This document shows, piece by piece, positions 33,577 to 43,700 of a DNA stretch of 64,000 nucleotides; the stretch's first letter is position 1; each line of letters opens with the position of its first letter. Under the pieces are notes generated by a model, which was given only the letters and a program-made list of their open reading frames with translations, was not told the DNA's origin and made no database searches. A program made the position numbers and the translations under genes. This stretch comes from Euborellia annulipes (Eukaryota; Arthropoda; Insecta; Dermaptera; Anisolabididae): positions 45,100 to 109,099 of the forward strand of contig JAKCPI010015815.1 of NCBI GenBank assembly GCA_023213315.1, given 5' to 3'.

Positions 33577-34073
33577 AGAATGGAAGTAGGTAGCAGCCAG
33601 GAAGGAGCGTCTCCAAAACAATGAAACTCCCAGATATTCGTGAGGTTTCGGTCCAAATTTATTTGACCATCATCAGGCAATCAGGCTACAATAGATTTTT
33701 ATTCAGAATTAACATCATTAATAATTAAATTATAAATAAATAAATAATTAAATTATTACAATGGTTGTTATTTTTAATTTTTTACTTAGAGTTATCATAT
33801 GTAAATTTGTATAAATATATTTAATCATATGTTGCTTCATATGATTAAATATATTTATACAAATTTACATATGATAACTCTAAGTAAAAAATTAAAAATA
33901 ACAACCATTGTAATAATTTAATTATTAATGATGTTAATTCTGAATAAAAATCTATTGTAGCCTGATTGCCTGATGATGGTCAAATAAATTTGGACCGAAA
34001 CGTCGCGAATATCTGGGAGTTTCATTGTTTTGGAGACGCTCCTTCCTGGCTGCTACCTACTTCCATTCTTTTA
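33577..34073. repeat. 497-bp near-perfect palindrome with hammerhead
   Basis: Arms of about 245 bp run from GAATGGAAGTAGGTAGCAGC to the inverse, centred near 33833, and both arms end in the CTGGCTGC motif. The plus core is intact; the minus core differs at the cleavage triplet (CTC for GTC). Confidence 0.8.
33962..34016 (+). ncRNA. Hammerhead ribozyme, predicted
   Basis: CTGATGA at 33970-33976, stem II GGTC/GACC variant with loop AAATAAATTTG, GAAAC at 33997-34001, GTC at 34002-34004. Stem I at the core TTGC/GCGA (one G-U); the outer part is weak. Confidence 0.65.
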
Positions 34074-34074
34074 A

Positions 34075-34870
34075 AATATTAATCACAGCCACTTCCACAC
34101 TCAAGAAATATTTTTCAAATTTTTAATAAATTATAATTTATTTTTTTTATATTTTTAATTTTTTATTTTGCGAGCAGATACTCTCCCTGATTGTGTCTCC
34201 ACCCCCTTTTGAGCTCTTCAAAAACGTTGCGATATATGTTATTATATTTTCTCTACGGCTCGAGTGTGTGGAGAGAAATTGCCGGATCCGGCTCGCTCTC
34301 GAGTCGGGCTCTCGTACCAAAGTACAACGTGTATGGGGTTCTTTACTTTCCGAGCTTCTTTTAATAAAATTAATACAGAAGAAATAAAACTTGCGCAATC
34401 AATTTGTATTTTATTAAATTAAGCCCTCATGGCTGACGATTCGGTCCCAAGTCATGATTTCTTTATTGTAGGTGTAAAAAAGCCGTTGCAGCCAGATGAA
34501 AATAAAACAAAAGTTTAAAAAAAATAGCGATCAGTGGGCAAATATTTTAAAATTGTGGCCTTAAAAGCCCTACACTTTGCGGCAGGGTGAAACTTTAATA
34601 AAGTGCAAAGATATTGCCACAATTTACCGATCCGTATTAATGGGATATGAAGATTATTTCTTTTTATATGCATTTTAGATTAAATTCATATATTTGGAAT
34701 AAGAATTAAGGTGGTGCGTAAATTTTAGCCAGGTGTGTATTAATATGTATAGGAAAGATAAAGTAAAAATGAGAGTAGAAGTTTTTAATTTTGTTAAAAT
34801 TTTAATATGAAAGAGATTGGAAGTTATGATGAAAGTGATATGTTTTAAAAAATACCTTATAAACTTAATT
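34075..34870. other. No gene assigned; CpG patch 34180-34400
   Basis: A CpG-bearing patch is open on both strands but unrecognised. At about 34435-34510 a tail-like fragment (TTGCAGCCAGATG) resembles ends of the hammerhead palindromes. Confidence 0.3.
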
Positions 34871-34875
34871 AACGA

Positions 34876-34881
34876 TTTATT
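34876..34881 (-). terminator. Poly(A) signal of the NDUFS5-like gene
   Basis: AATAAA on the minus strand, 64 nt past the stop codon at 34945-34947. Confidence 0.5.
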
Positions 34882-34944
34882 TCATTTCCTCATAAATTTT
34901 TCTAAATAAACAAAATTATTAGGTTCTATAAATAAGTAAAATTT

Positions 34945-36920
34945 CTATTGGTAAATGTCAAATGCTGGTGGTTCTTCATATTTCTTTCTTTGACGTCTTT
35001 CTTTTTGAATAAGATAAGCTCGTTCGTTCTGTAATCAGAAAAACCATACAATATTTGTTTTAGTTTTTATAAATATTTTAATTTATTAGTAAAGACAGTA
35101 AGTTTATATGGGTGATTCTACGCTATTTGAATTTTATTGGTCAGTGGAAAAAATATATGTTAAAATAATTATATCATTGATACTGACAGGGCCGGATCTA
35201 GGGGGGGGGGGGGGGCAGTGGGTGCATTTGCCCCGGGCGGCAGATATCAGGGGGCGGCAATTAAAGAAAGATTTACTAAAAAAAAGGTAAAATGATATGA
35301 ATTTTGTATAGAAAATTTTAAGGAGGGGGCGGCAAATTGAATTTTGCCCTCCTAAAAAATCTCCTAGTTCCGGCCCTGGATAATGTATTCTTAAATAATA
35401 AAGAATATCGTGTTTTATTGGGGCCATTTAGTCAATTCACGGTAACTGTTTATTTTAGGAATTAATAGTTGAAAATAGTCTAAAATGTATACTATTCTGG
35501 GGGATCCATTTCTAGTTTTTTTTACTAGTTTTGTTCGACGTTCATTTATTTATTAACTTCACATAATATTTTTTACCATAATTATAAACATAAATAAACC
35601 CCAAAAAATAATTAATGAAAATACATTATAAAAGTATTTGTTATTATAAAAAAAAATACTTGTTTTCACGTGACCTAAAAATGATGTCCCCTATTCAGGA
35701 AATAAAAGATAAAAATTTATAATAAAAACTGCCAAAGGATAACAATTGCCATGAATAACAGTCTGAAGTAAGAAGCAAGCTAACGGCGTTGAGCATAATT
35801 CAAATAATATAGCATCAGTTATTGTTGAATTGTCATAAAGTGTGTTTGGGCCAGTCGATGCAATATTTCTTCTGGTAAGTAAATCTCTTTATATTTTATA
35901 GTTACGTAACTCTACATATGTACAATGCAATGTTTATTGTGTGTAAATGTCATGAATTACGTCGAAACTTTGGCAAGAAGGACGCGTATTGTTTTTTTTT
36001 AACGTAATGTGTTGTTGTTTTGTCATTTGTTTGGCGTCATTTTCAAGGGTTCGCATCCCGTCTAATGCGACAAAAATTTATTTCAATTGGATTTAACTAC
36101 CAATTCAATTGAAATAAATAGATACGGGGTCTAAATGGCCTTCGATGCCAAAAAATGGAATAAAAAAAAACTCTGTCAGTGAAAATACCCGCCCACGGGT
36201 AGGGACGAAATTTTGTTTCCTTAATATCTTATAGCTATAATATGTATGTTTTTTTAATATTAATTAATTCAGCTTTCATTATAAATAGTTAATTGTCTGT
36301 CACTTTCCTAGCTTAATTTTCACAATTCTGCCAATAGTGTCATTCTTCAGGTAACATATTTCTTCTGGTGCTAATAAAACTCAAAAAAATTAAAATATCT
36401 TCTGGCCTTTATCATTACAGATAAGAAAATAATGTCAACTAAGGAAATCATGAATATTAAATTGAACAGAGTATATTTGGTTTCTGGACACAAAAAATCC
36501 AAATAGCGTAGAATCCCCCATATATATTTGTTGAGAAGGATGAAATAAATAAAATTAGGAGCTGATGATAAGGCAATTAATTTATTTGGATTACTTCCGT
36601 CCGCTATAAGTCGACGTTTCGGAGCCAAAACAACTCCTTCTTCAGGACCCTGCGGTGTCAAAAAAACAAATAGCCCTCAATTTTGTCATAAAAGCTATGA
36701 TTAATCTCGCTAGAAGACATAAAGGCAATGGTGCCATGTTTTTTTTTTTTTTTTTTTTTTTTACACCGCATGGTCCTGAAGAAGGAGTCGTTTTGGCTCC
36801 GAAACGTCGACTTATAGCGGACGGAAGTAAACCAAATAAATTAATTGCCTGATCATCAGCTCCGAATTTTATTTATTTCAACCTTCTCAACAATATCCCC
36901 CAGGCTGCCCCTATCTTCAT

Positions 36921-36955
<35 letters not shown>

Positions 36956-37290
36956 CCTATATATATATATATAGTGCTGTTCACTTAATTAATATACGTT
37001 CTCTGTCCACAAGATAGAGAGGGAGGAAGTGAGAAAAATCATGATTACCTCAGAAATGTATTATAATAATAATCTGGTACCTGTTTTCCCATAAATAAAC
37101 ATTCACGAAGATCATCAGCATAGTCTTTGCATTCTCCGCGAAGACCTCTAGTATGACCATAGGCTTCCAAACAGCGAACTAGATTCAATTCAATTTCACC
37201 ACATAATCGGTTAGGATTAGTTTGTGCTGTAGTCGATGTTATCAATAAATCGGTAAAAGCATTTCGAAATGGTGGTAAAAATGATGGCAT
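34945..37290 (-). CDS. NDUFS5: NDUFS5-like mitochondrial complex I subunit (15 kDa)
   Basis: Two coding exons on the minus strand, 37081-37290 and 34945-35028, joined in phase 0 across a 2052-nt intron (CAG|GTACCA ... GATTACAG|AAC), giving 97 aa. Residues 30-40 and 54-64 form a twin CX9C pair, CGEIELNLVRC and CKDYADDLREC, linked by YGHTRGLRGE. This matches the NDUFS5 pattern of C-x9-C, (G/Y)xTR, C-x9-C. The second exon adds a charged tail (KERRQRKKYEEPPAF), again as in NDUFS5. The protein is expected in the mitochondrial intermembrane space, oxidised by the MIA40 route and bound to the membrane arm of complex I. The ATG follows an acceptor-like TTTTAG|AAG, so a 5' UTR intron is likely. The intron holds a hAT element, a SINE fragment and a twin-hammerhead palindrome. 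Confidence 0.85.
35187..35378 (-). mobile_element. hAT element, same family as 2202-2393
   Basis: 192 bp, ends CAGGGCCGGATCTAG and CTAGTTCCGGCCCTG; the interior matches 2202-2393 inverted. The flanking 8-mers GATACTGA/GATAATGT agree at 6 of 8, suggesting an older insertion. In the NDUFS5-like intron. Confidence 0.75.
36050..36165 (+). mobile_element. SINE family B, 5'-truncated
   Basis: GGGTTCGCATCCCGTCTAAT, AATTTATTTCAATTGG, ACTACCAATTCAATTGAA, GGTCTAAATGGCCTTCG and A-rich end. Confidence 0.6.
36601..36655 (-). ncRNA. Hammerhead ribozyme, predicted (sense to NDUFS5-like transcript)
   Basis: Minus strand CTGAAGA, GGAG/CTCC stem II with loop TTGTTTTGG, GAAACGTC. Stem I GGTC/GACT plus CCGC/GCGG around an internal loop. 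All invariant core bases are present. Confidence 0.72.
36766..36820 (+). ncRNA. Hammerhead ribozyme, predicted
   Basis: CTGAAGA at 36776-36782, stem II GGAG/CTCC, GAAAC at 36801-36805, GTC at 36806-36808. Stem I GGTC/GACT and CCGC/GCGG with internal loop. Confidence 0.72.
36926..36975. repeat. (TA)n microsatellite
   Basis: Two TA runs separated by TAGCC. Confidence 0.9.
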
Positions 37291-37299
37291 CTTCTAAAA

Positions 37300-39416
37300 C
37301 ATAACATTCGAAGTTAGTAATGGATTAATACCTATGAATTTAATATTAATTTCTTTTTCGGTTTGTCAAATTCAATAAAACACCTAGTAGAATGACATTG
37401 TCAATTGAATTCAAGAAAATTGATCCATGATTAAATAAAAGTACTATACAAACAACACTGCAATTAGTTAATATGCTTTTTATTAGAAAGGGCCGAGTTT
37501 AAACTTGATAACGTCTAAGATATTTGAGATATGACAAATATGATTTCCACACACTTGCTCACTCGGACAATTCTTTTTAAGGCCTCCCAACAAAGATAGA
37601 GCCTATGGATAGTGGATTTTATAAGTAAATCTGGCACTGGGAGGGAAAAACTCTAAATAATAACAAATAATAACCAGCAATCTTCTATTATAATATGCTG
37701 CTGTTTTATATTCGTAAGGTTTTTATTAAAGAAACGAAAGTGTGTTATATAAAACTAAATAAATTTTATAATTGTTTCTTATAATAATTAAAATATAATT
37801 TGTTATTACTATTTATTATTTAATTTTTAAATAATCTTTCCAAATAAAATTTAATTTTTAAATAGAAGAATGATTACCTTTAGAAGATGAGATTAATAAA
37901 TATAATATAAGTATAATTATTTTAAGAAAATATGAATTAAATTTAATTTTTAGTATTTAATTTTATCATAAATTCCAAATAATGAAATAAGTTTCTTATT
38001 AATCGATAATATAATGGATGAAATTTTAGTGATTTTAGTTATATAAAACTTTTAGTTAAAAATGTTGGCACGAATTTTCCCGCTAAATTTTAAACTAATC
38101 TAATTTAATTAATTGCCTAGTTTGCTTCCCGACCAAAGCGAGAAATTTGAAATGAATTTGCTATCAAGCATTTGAAATTAGTTGGGATGTGGTCTAAATG
38201 GCCAAATTATAATAATGGCAAACCTATGACTCATGGGTCAGACACTGACCCACGCAAGCTTTTTTAACTGACCCACGATTGCTACTCACAGAAGCTCACC
38301 TAAAAATGTTGCAGATGAAGGAGGAAAGAGGCGGATTAAAAATTTTTAAATCGTCAAACCACGCACATTTTTACACGATAAACCAATTGAATTTTAAATA
38401 AGTTTAGTTTTAAAAATACTCTTTGTCAGTTAAAAATTTTTAAACTTAACTCTAGTGCAAATGGGCATTAGTGACCCACGAAAATATAAACAAAATTTGA
38501 CCCACATCTCAAAAAGGTTCGCCATCCCTGTTATAAAATAAACTTAACAACTATATTCAAAGAGTAGGCTGGGGAGCGGGAAACGGGAGTCATACCCACC
38601 AGAGTCGCAGTCGGAGTATTAAAATTTCTGCAGGCTCCGATTCCTAACTATCCATTTATTATTTTTTTTTTTTTTTTTACTAATTTTCTAATTAATATTT
38701 AATATATATAATGGTCGGGTTTAGCTAAGCTCAAATCTGAGTTAGAGCGGTCTCGGTGGCGGTCACATTGTTGTCCAGGTCACTTTGGTGTTGACTCGAT
38801 TACCCAGACAGTAGGCCTATTTGGTCACCATAGATTTGGTTTAAGCTTAGCTTTCCTCAGTGTTGAAGCGGCTTACTGTTGAGAAACTGTATTTGGTTTA
38901 ATGTTTCATGGTAGCAGTCATACCAAAAATCTTTTATAGCGATGTAACAGGTGCTAGGTGCTAGGGCCTTAGTTTTAAAATAATGACTCCTGACCCAGAG
39001 TAGAAGCTTGAACAGCCCTGAGAAGAATAAGATAAAGGATTTCTATAAGAAATAAAATAGAATAAAAGAAATATGTTAAAAATGTTATTTTATTTTAAGA
39101 TTCATAAACAAAATATATAAATATATATATATATAAGCAATAGACCAAGAAACCTGATTATAGTAGAGATGTGTATTTAATCCCTTTTTTTTTTTTTGTA
39201 ATTGTATTTATTTGTTTCTTCACTTCTTCTTTTGTAAACTTTATGAACTGTTTTTGCTTCTAAATATATGATGATGTTTATTTTCTTAACTCTTCTCTAC
39301 CAAATATTTATTTTCTAAATGATAATGTGAGCTTATTATCCAAAGACCAAGAACAATTTGTATTTTTAACCGTTCTCTCTTCTGGTATGTCTTGTTGATT
39401 TTACTTTTCTTTTTTT
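37300..39416. other. Intergenic, AT-rich; SINE and hAT remnants
   Basis: 38115-38200 is a degraded SINE B (TTGCTTCCCGACCAAAGCG). A less A/T-rich block at 38730-39010 (CGGTGGCGGTCACATTGTTG) has no open frame and is unassigned. Confidence 0.4.
38208..38530. mobile_element. hAT-like MITE, eroded left end
   Basis: The right end, inverted, is CAGGGATGGCGAACC, the left is ATGGCAAACC, with inner inverted TGACCCACG/CGTGGGTCA motifs. Flanks TTATAATA/TTATAAAA are near-matching 8-mers. Confidence 0.5.
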
Positions 39417-39422
39417 TTTATT
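39417..39422 (-). terminator. Poly(A) signal
   Basis: AATAAA on the minus strand, 86 nt past the stop of the exon at 39508-39583. Confidence 0.4.
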
Positions 39423-39507
39423 TTCCATCTGGAGCGCTGAGGTATATATACAGTATGTTTATAAAATTAATATAGTATCATTGGAAATCGAATAACGTTC
39501 CAAAAGC

Positions 39508-39583
39508 TTATTTCTTGGGGCCACCTGCCCGAGGTTCCACCGTGCTGACATCATTGTTTAGATTTCGAGTGGTTTGTAGGCAG
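39508..39583 (-). CDS. Terminal exon of an unidentified minus-strand gene
   Basis: Acceptor TTTTTTCTCTTCTAG followed by 25 open codons: CLQTTRNLNNDVSTVEP..., ending GGPKK and TAA at 39508-39510, with a downstream AATAAA. The exon begins with one base finishing a split codon. Splice site, frame and poly(A) signal together suggest a genuine last exon. The family was not recognised and no upstream exon was found before the SLC46-like gene starts. Confidence 0.5.
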
Positions 39584-39589
39584 CTAGAA

Positions 39590-40720
39590 GAGAAAAAACA
39601 ATTTAAATAAAAGTTCTCCGGAAGTCAGCGATACCTTCTCATATAGCATAACTATTTGAACATGCAATTCCTATTTTTTTTAAATTAATTTTCCAATTCG
39701 AAAAATAATTATATTTTAAATTTTAATAATATCCATTTAAATAAATAAAAGTTATTTTAATTATTTTGTAATAAAATATATCTGATGTAAAAACTTATCC
39801 TAATGAGAAGAAAAAGTAATAAACATTCAAAGTCATTCCCTTTAAATCATCTAACAACGAGATGAATTAAACACGTATGAGACGTAATTGTTTACTTTTT
39901 CTCAGACAAGTTTTATCTCTATTTTTACACAACTGATATAGCAATTAAAGGCCAATAAATATTGATAGAATGTTTTTTTTATTTATTTAATCTAAAATAT
40001 TTACTTTTTCCAAGATTAGATTTCATAACGAAAGTAATTCTCTCATTTACATAAATTGAAATGAATAGGATAAACTGGCCAGATTAAATATGAAAAGCTT
40101 TTGAGAGTGTGACCTTAATTTGAAAAGATTTATTAAGTTTATGACATATAAATGTATTAAGACCTAGTTTATATAATAATGAATTGTATAATTACTAATA
40201 GGTAATTTTTTTTTTTCTTTTGAAAATTAATGAAGCCAAAACATTATATTCGTTTGAGAAATGTTTTAAAAGTTGTAGTAAAGGAAATGCATAATAATAA
40301 TAAATACTTAAATCATAATAAAAAAAAAACACTTTGTGAACGATATCAGATTTATTTTATGTAGAAAAATATAAAAGTGCATTTGACCGTTGCAAAATGT
40401 AATGATGGAGTGTACAAGAGAATGAATATGAGAGTGAATGCGCATGACAGTGAAAAGGGGCGAGACAGAAACTTTCCAAGATGCCCGCCAGATCGCACTG
40501 TCATCAGTAGCATTTGCAGCATTTAGTAAATAAAATTGCTACAAAGTAAATAATTAGTAAAAAGAATTTGAATTATGATCAAAATTGTATTCTATATGAG
40601 TTTTGTATCTCTATATGCTTATCGCGAGATAAAAAAATAATTCCTGAGTAAGATTATTTTCATTTCATCATTGAGACTTTTTTATATTTTAGTTTTAATT
40701 CGTGAATAATAATATTTGAC
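39590..40720. other. Intergenic; CpG-richer 5' flank of SLC46-like gene
   Basis: Mostly A/T-rich. At 40430-40520 a G/C-richer patch (GGGGCGAGACAG, CCAAGATGCCCGCC) lies about 200 bp upstream of the SLC46-like start and may be its promoter or 5' UTR, possibly shared with the minus-strand gene ending at 39508. Confidence 0.35.
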
Positions 40721-40724
40721 GAGT

Positions 40725-43700
40725 ATGAAAGCGAAAATCGAGGTAGGTCTATGATTATTTTTATTTGATAATTAAAAAAAAAAGAATTTATAAAAATAAT
40801 TAGACTAAAATTTGAATAATTTGGTAATGAAATTATCTATTATGAAGAGTCTATTATTTTACAGGAGGATTATACAAATAATGAAGAGGAAACTTTTTCT
40901 TTTATAAGATTTTTACGAAACATTTCGGTAGAACCAGTAATGTTTTTATATATGTTCGCTTTTATGATCACCAATGTTTTTGAGCAAGCGTTTTTTGTTG
41001 ATAGAGCCTGTCGAACTAATTTAAAATTAAATGATTCTATATGTGATGATCTTGAGAAACAACCAGATGAAATCAAAGCTACTGTACAAGTGAGTAATAA
41101 AATTTAATTTTTATACTTATTATGATATAGATTTTTTGGTTTGAGAAAAATTTCGAAGACGTTGAATTTTAATTTAGTCCCAAACATAGGCATGCCTTGA
41201 TTGAAGAGGGGGGGGGGGGCAGGATTTATAATTTCTCCTCTTCCTAGGGAGAGGGTTGAGACAAACGTCTTAATTGCTACTAAATTTGAAAATATTTGAT
41301 CCAAGGGATGCTGAGGAAATCGTGGTTCTAAAAATATATTGTTTGGTCTTTTTCACCATCCCCTTGAGGACCACTTCACTCTAAATTTCAATATCTACTT
41401 AGTTTCTTCTAGGACTATATTGATCTCAAAAGTTTCACATCCTTATTCGAGGAGTGATTTCATTAATGCAACTTGTTTGTTTCCAAAACTTTAATGATAA
41501 TTTTATATTTTTTTTTCTCTATAAATTTTATTATCTTATATCCTAGAATATCCAATCTTTGATTCAGGATCCATGGGAGATAAGCGAATCCCCAAACTCC
41601 CTCTCTCCGCCCCTGGGTACGCCTATGGATATAAATAAGAGACGGGGTTCAATAAGTAATGCAACACATTTTTGTTTCTGAAACAGGGGTTGTTTTATTC
41701 AGCATTCAAATACACTATGTTATTCCCCAATCTTTTAGCTAGACAACATTATTTTTCAACATAATCTCCATTCAATGCTACGCCTTTACGCCACCATGAA
41801 GTGAGGAGGCCCTCATGACTGCACGGTACCATTTCACTGGTTGATGTCGGAGCCAACTTCGTGTTGCATTAATAACTTATTAACTCCTTCATTTTCCGCG
41901 TAGTGCGTCCCATGAATTGCGTTCTTCATTGGGACAAACAGATGAAAATCCGATGGTGCGAGATCGGGGTTGTAGGGTGGATGAGGAAGTTTCGTGAGCT
42001 CCTCTCGGGTGCGAAGACTTGTGGACTGTTCTTCCTCATTCACCCTACAGCCCTGATCTCGTACCGTCAGATTTTCATCTGTTTGTCCCGATGAAGAACG
42101 CAATCCGTGGGACGCCCTACGCGGATAATGAAGCATTAATTGATGCAGCACGACGTTGGCTCCGACATTAACAGGCCCTCACTTCATGGAGGCGTAAGGG
42201 CGTAGTATTAAATGGAAATTACGTTGAAAAATAATGTTGTGTAACTAAAAGATTGGGGAATAACATGGTATATTTGAATGCTGAATAAAACAACCCCTGT
42301 TTCAGAAAAAAATGTGTTGCATTACTTATTGAACTCGCCTCGTATTAAAAATTCAAGATTATCTATTGAATAAAATATTATTTCTCAAAATTTAAAATGT
42401 TTTCACCCTCTCCAGAACATGTCACACACATCAATAATGTTTTCAAATTTAGTAGCAATTAAAACGTTTGTCTCAACTCTCTTCCCTTTCATATCCCCCT
42501 ATGAAGAGGAGGAGAAATTATACATCCTGCCCCACCCTCCTCTCTATCTGGGCATGCCTATGTTAATGTTAAATAAACAATTAAATTTTTTACCAGGTGG
42601 TGGTTACTCGTTTCCTTTTATGGAACAGCATTGCATCTTATGTAGTGCCTGTTATTTTTGCTCTTTTTCTTGGCGCTTGGAGTGATAAAAGAGGTCGAAA
42701 ATTGCCGCTCCTTTTCGGACTCTTTGGTAAATTGATATATTCAACTATGATCGTTGTAATAGCATACAAACCAGAGTTACCACTGGAATCAATTCTTTTC
42801 CTTGCAAGTTTTCCAACTGCCCTGACAGGCGCAGATATTGCCATCTTTTCCTCTTCGTACAGTTATCTGGCTGATATTACTTCTGCGGAAAAAAGAACAA
42901 TTCGAATTACAATTATGGATGTTGTTTATCTTTCTGCACTTCCTAGTGGAGTCGCACTTGGTATGTATTTGTTATATTGTTATATATTAGGGTGGCACTT
43001 ATTTACCAAACTTAAAATTCTGAACGGTTTGCCCTCCAGATAATTCAATTATCACAAAAAAAAATAAGATTGCAATGGTAAAAGCCCTCTAATTAAGCGT
43101 TTAAACCGTGCCGAAATGCTAATGAAGATTGGCATAAAGTGTACGTCAAACGATTTACACAAAAAATTTCACTCTGAGGACGAACCGTTAAGAATTTTAA
43201 GTTAGGTAAATAAGTATATATATAATAAACCGGTATATCATTTTTTTTAGGAAAAGTTTTATTTAATACAATTGCAAATAAATCTTATGGAATCATATTT
43301 GCTATAAATGCTTCAATTTTAGTAATTGCAATTATATATGCTTTTATATTTCTTAAATGGACTACAAAACCTACTCAGGTAAAGTGAAAATAATTTAAAA
43401 TCATTTGATTGTTATAAGAAATAAATTTATTTTAAAGGAAGTAGTTTGGACGGCTGGAAAATTAGCAGGAAGTCGTTGTATTTGTTGTTGGGCATTATTT
43501 GATTTTTTGGATTGTAATCACCTGAAATCTTCTTTCAAAACAATTTTTAGACAACGACCTGGAGGTCGGAGAACTTTCCTGATGCTCTTTTTTATTGCAA
43601 TTGCATTATACTCTTTCCAAAGAGGTATTATTATTATTAGCAATAGAACTTTAAATTTTAATACATTTTTTGTTAATTAACAATTGTATGTCGTTTTAGA

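Larger units (their letters stand above)
36528..36892. repeat. Palindrome with two intact hammerhead cores
   Basis: Arms TTGAGAAGGATGAAATAAAT...GAGCTGATGAT and their inverse flank a short T-rich centre. Both arms keep CTGAAGA, stem II GGAG/CTCC and GAAACGTC. It lies inside the NDUFS5-like intron, so it would be transcribed in that pre-mRNA. Confidence 0.8.

Noticed and set aside
33189..33593. Overlapping open frames on both strands suggesting a coding exon
   Set aside because: Neither frame has convincing splice sites or a recognisable domain; kept only as an unassigned GC-richer patch.
34430..34510. Hammerhead core (CTGACGATTCGGTCC)
   Set aside because: No GAAAC partner or stem II follows; at most a tail fragment of the palindrome family.
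36926..36975. (TA)n tract as a replication origin or regulatory site
   Set aside because: A plain microsatellite; nothing else supports a function.
41834..42151. Intact 105-codon transposase gene
   Set aside because: Only the mariner C-terminal HPPYNPDLAPSD block is present, in a head-to-head foldback; it is a fragment.
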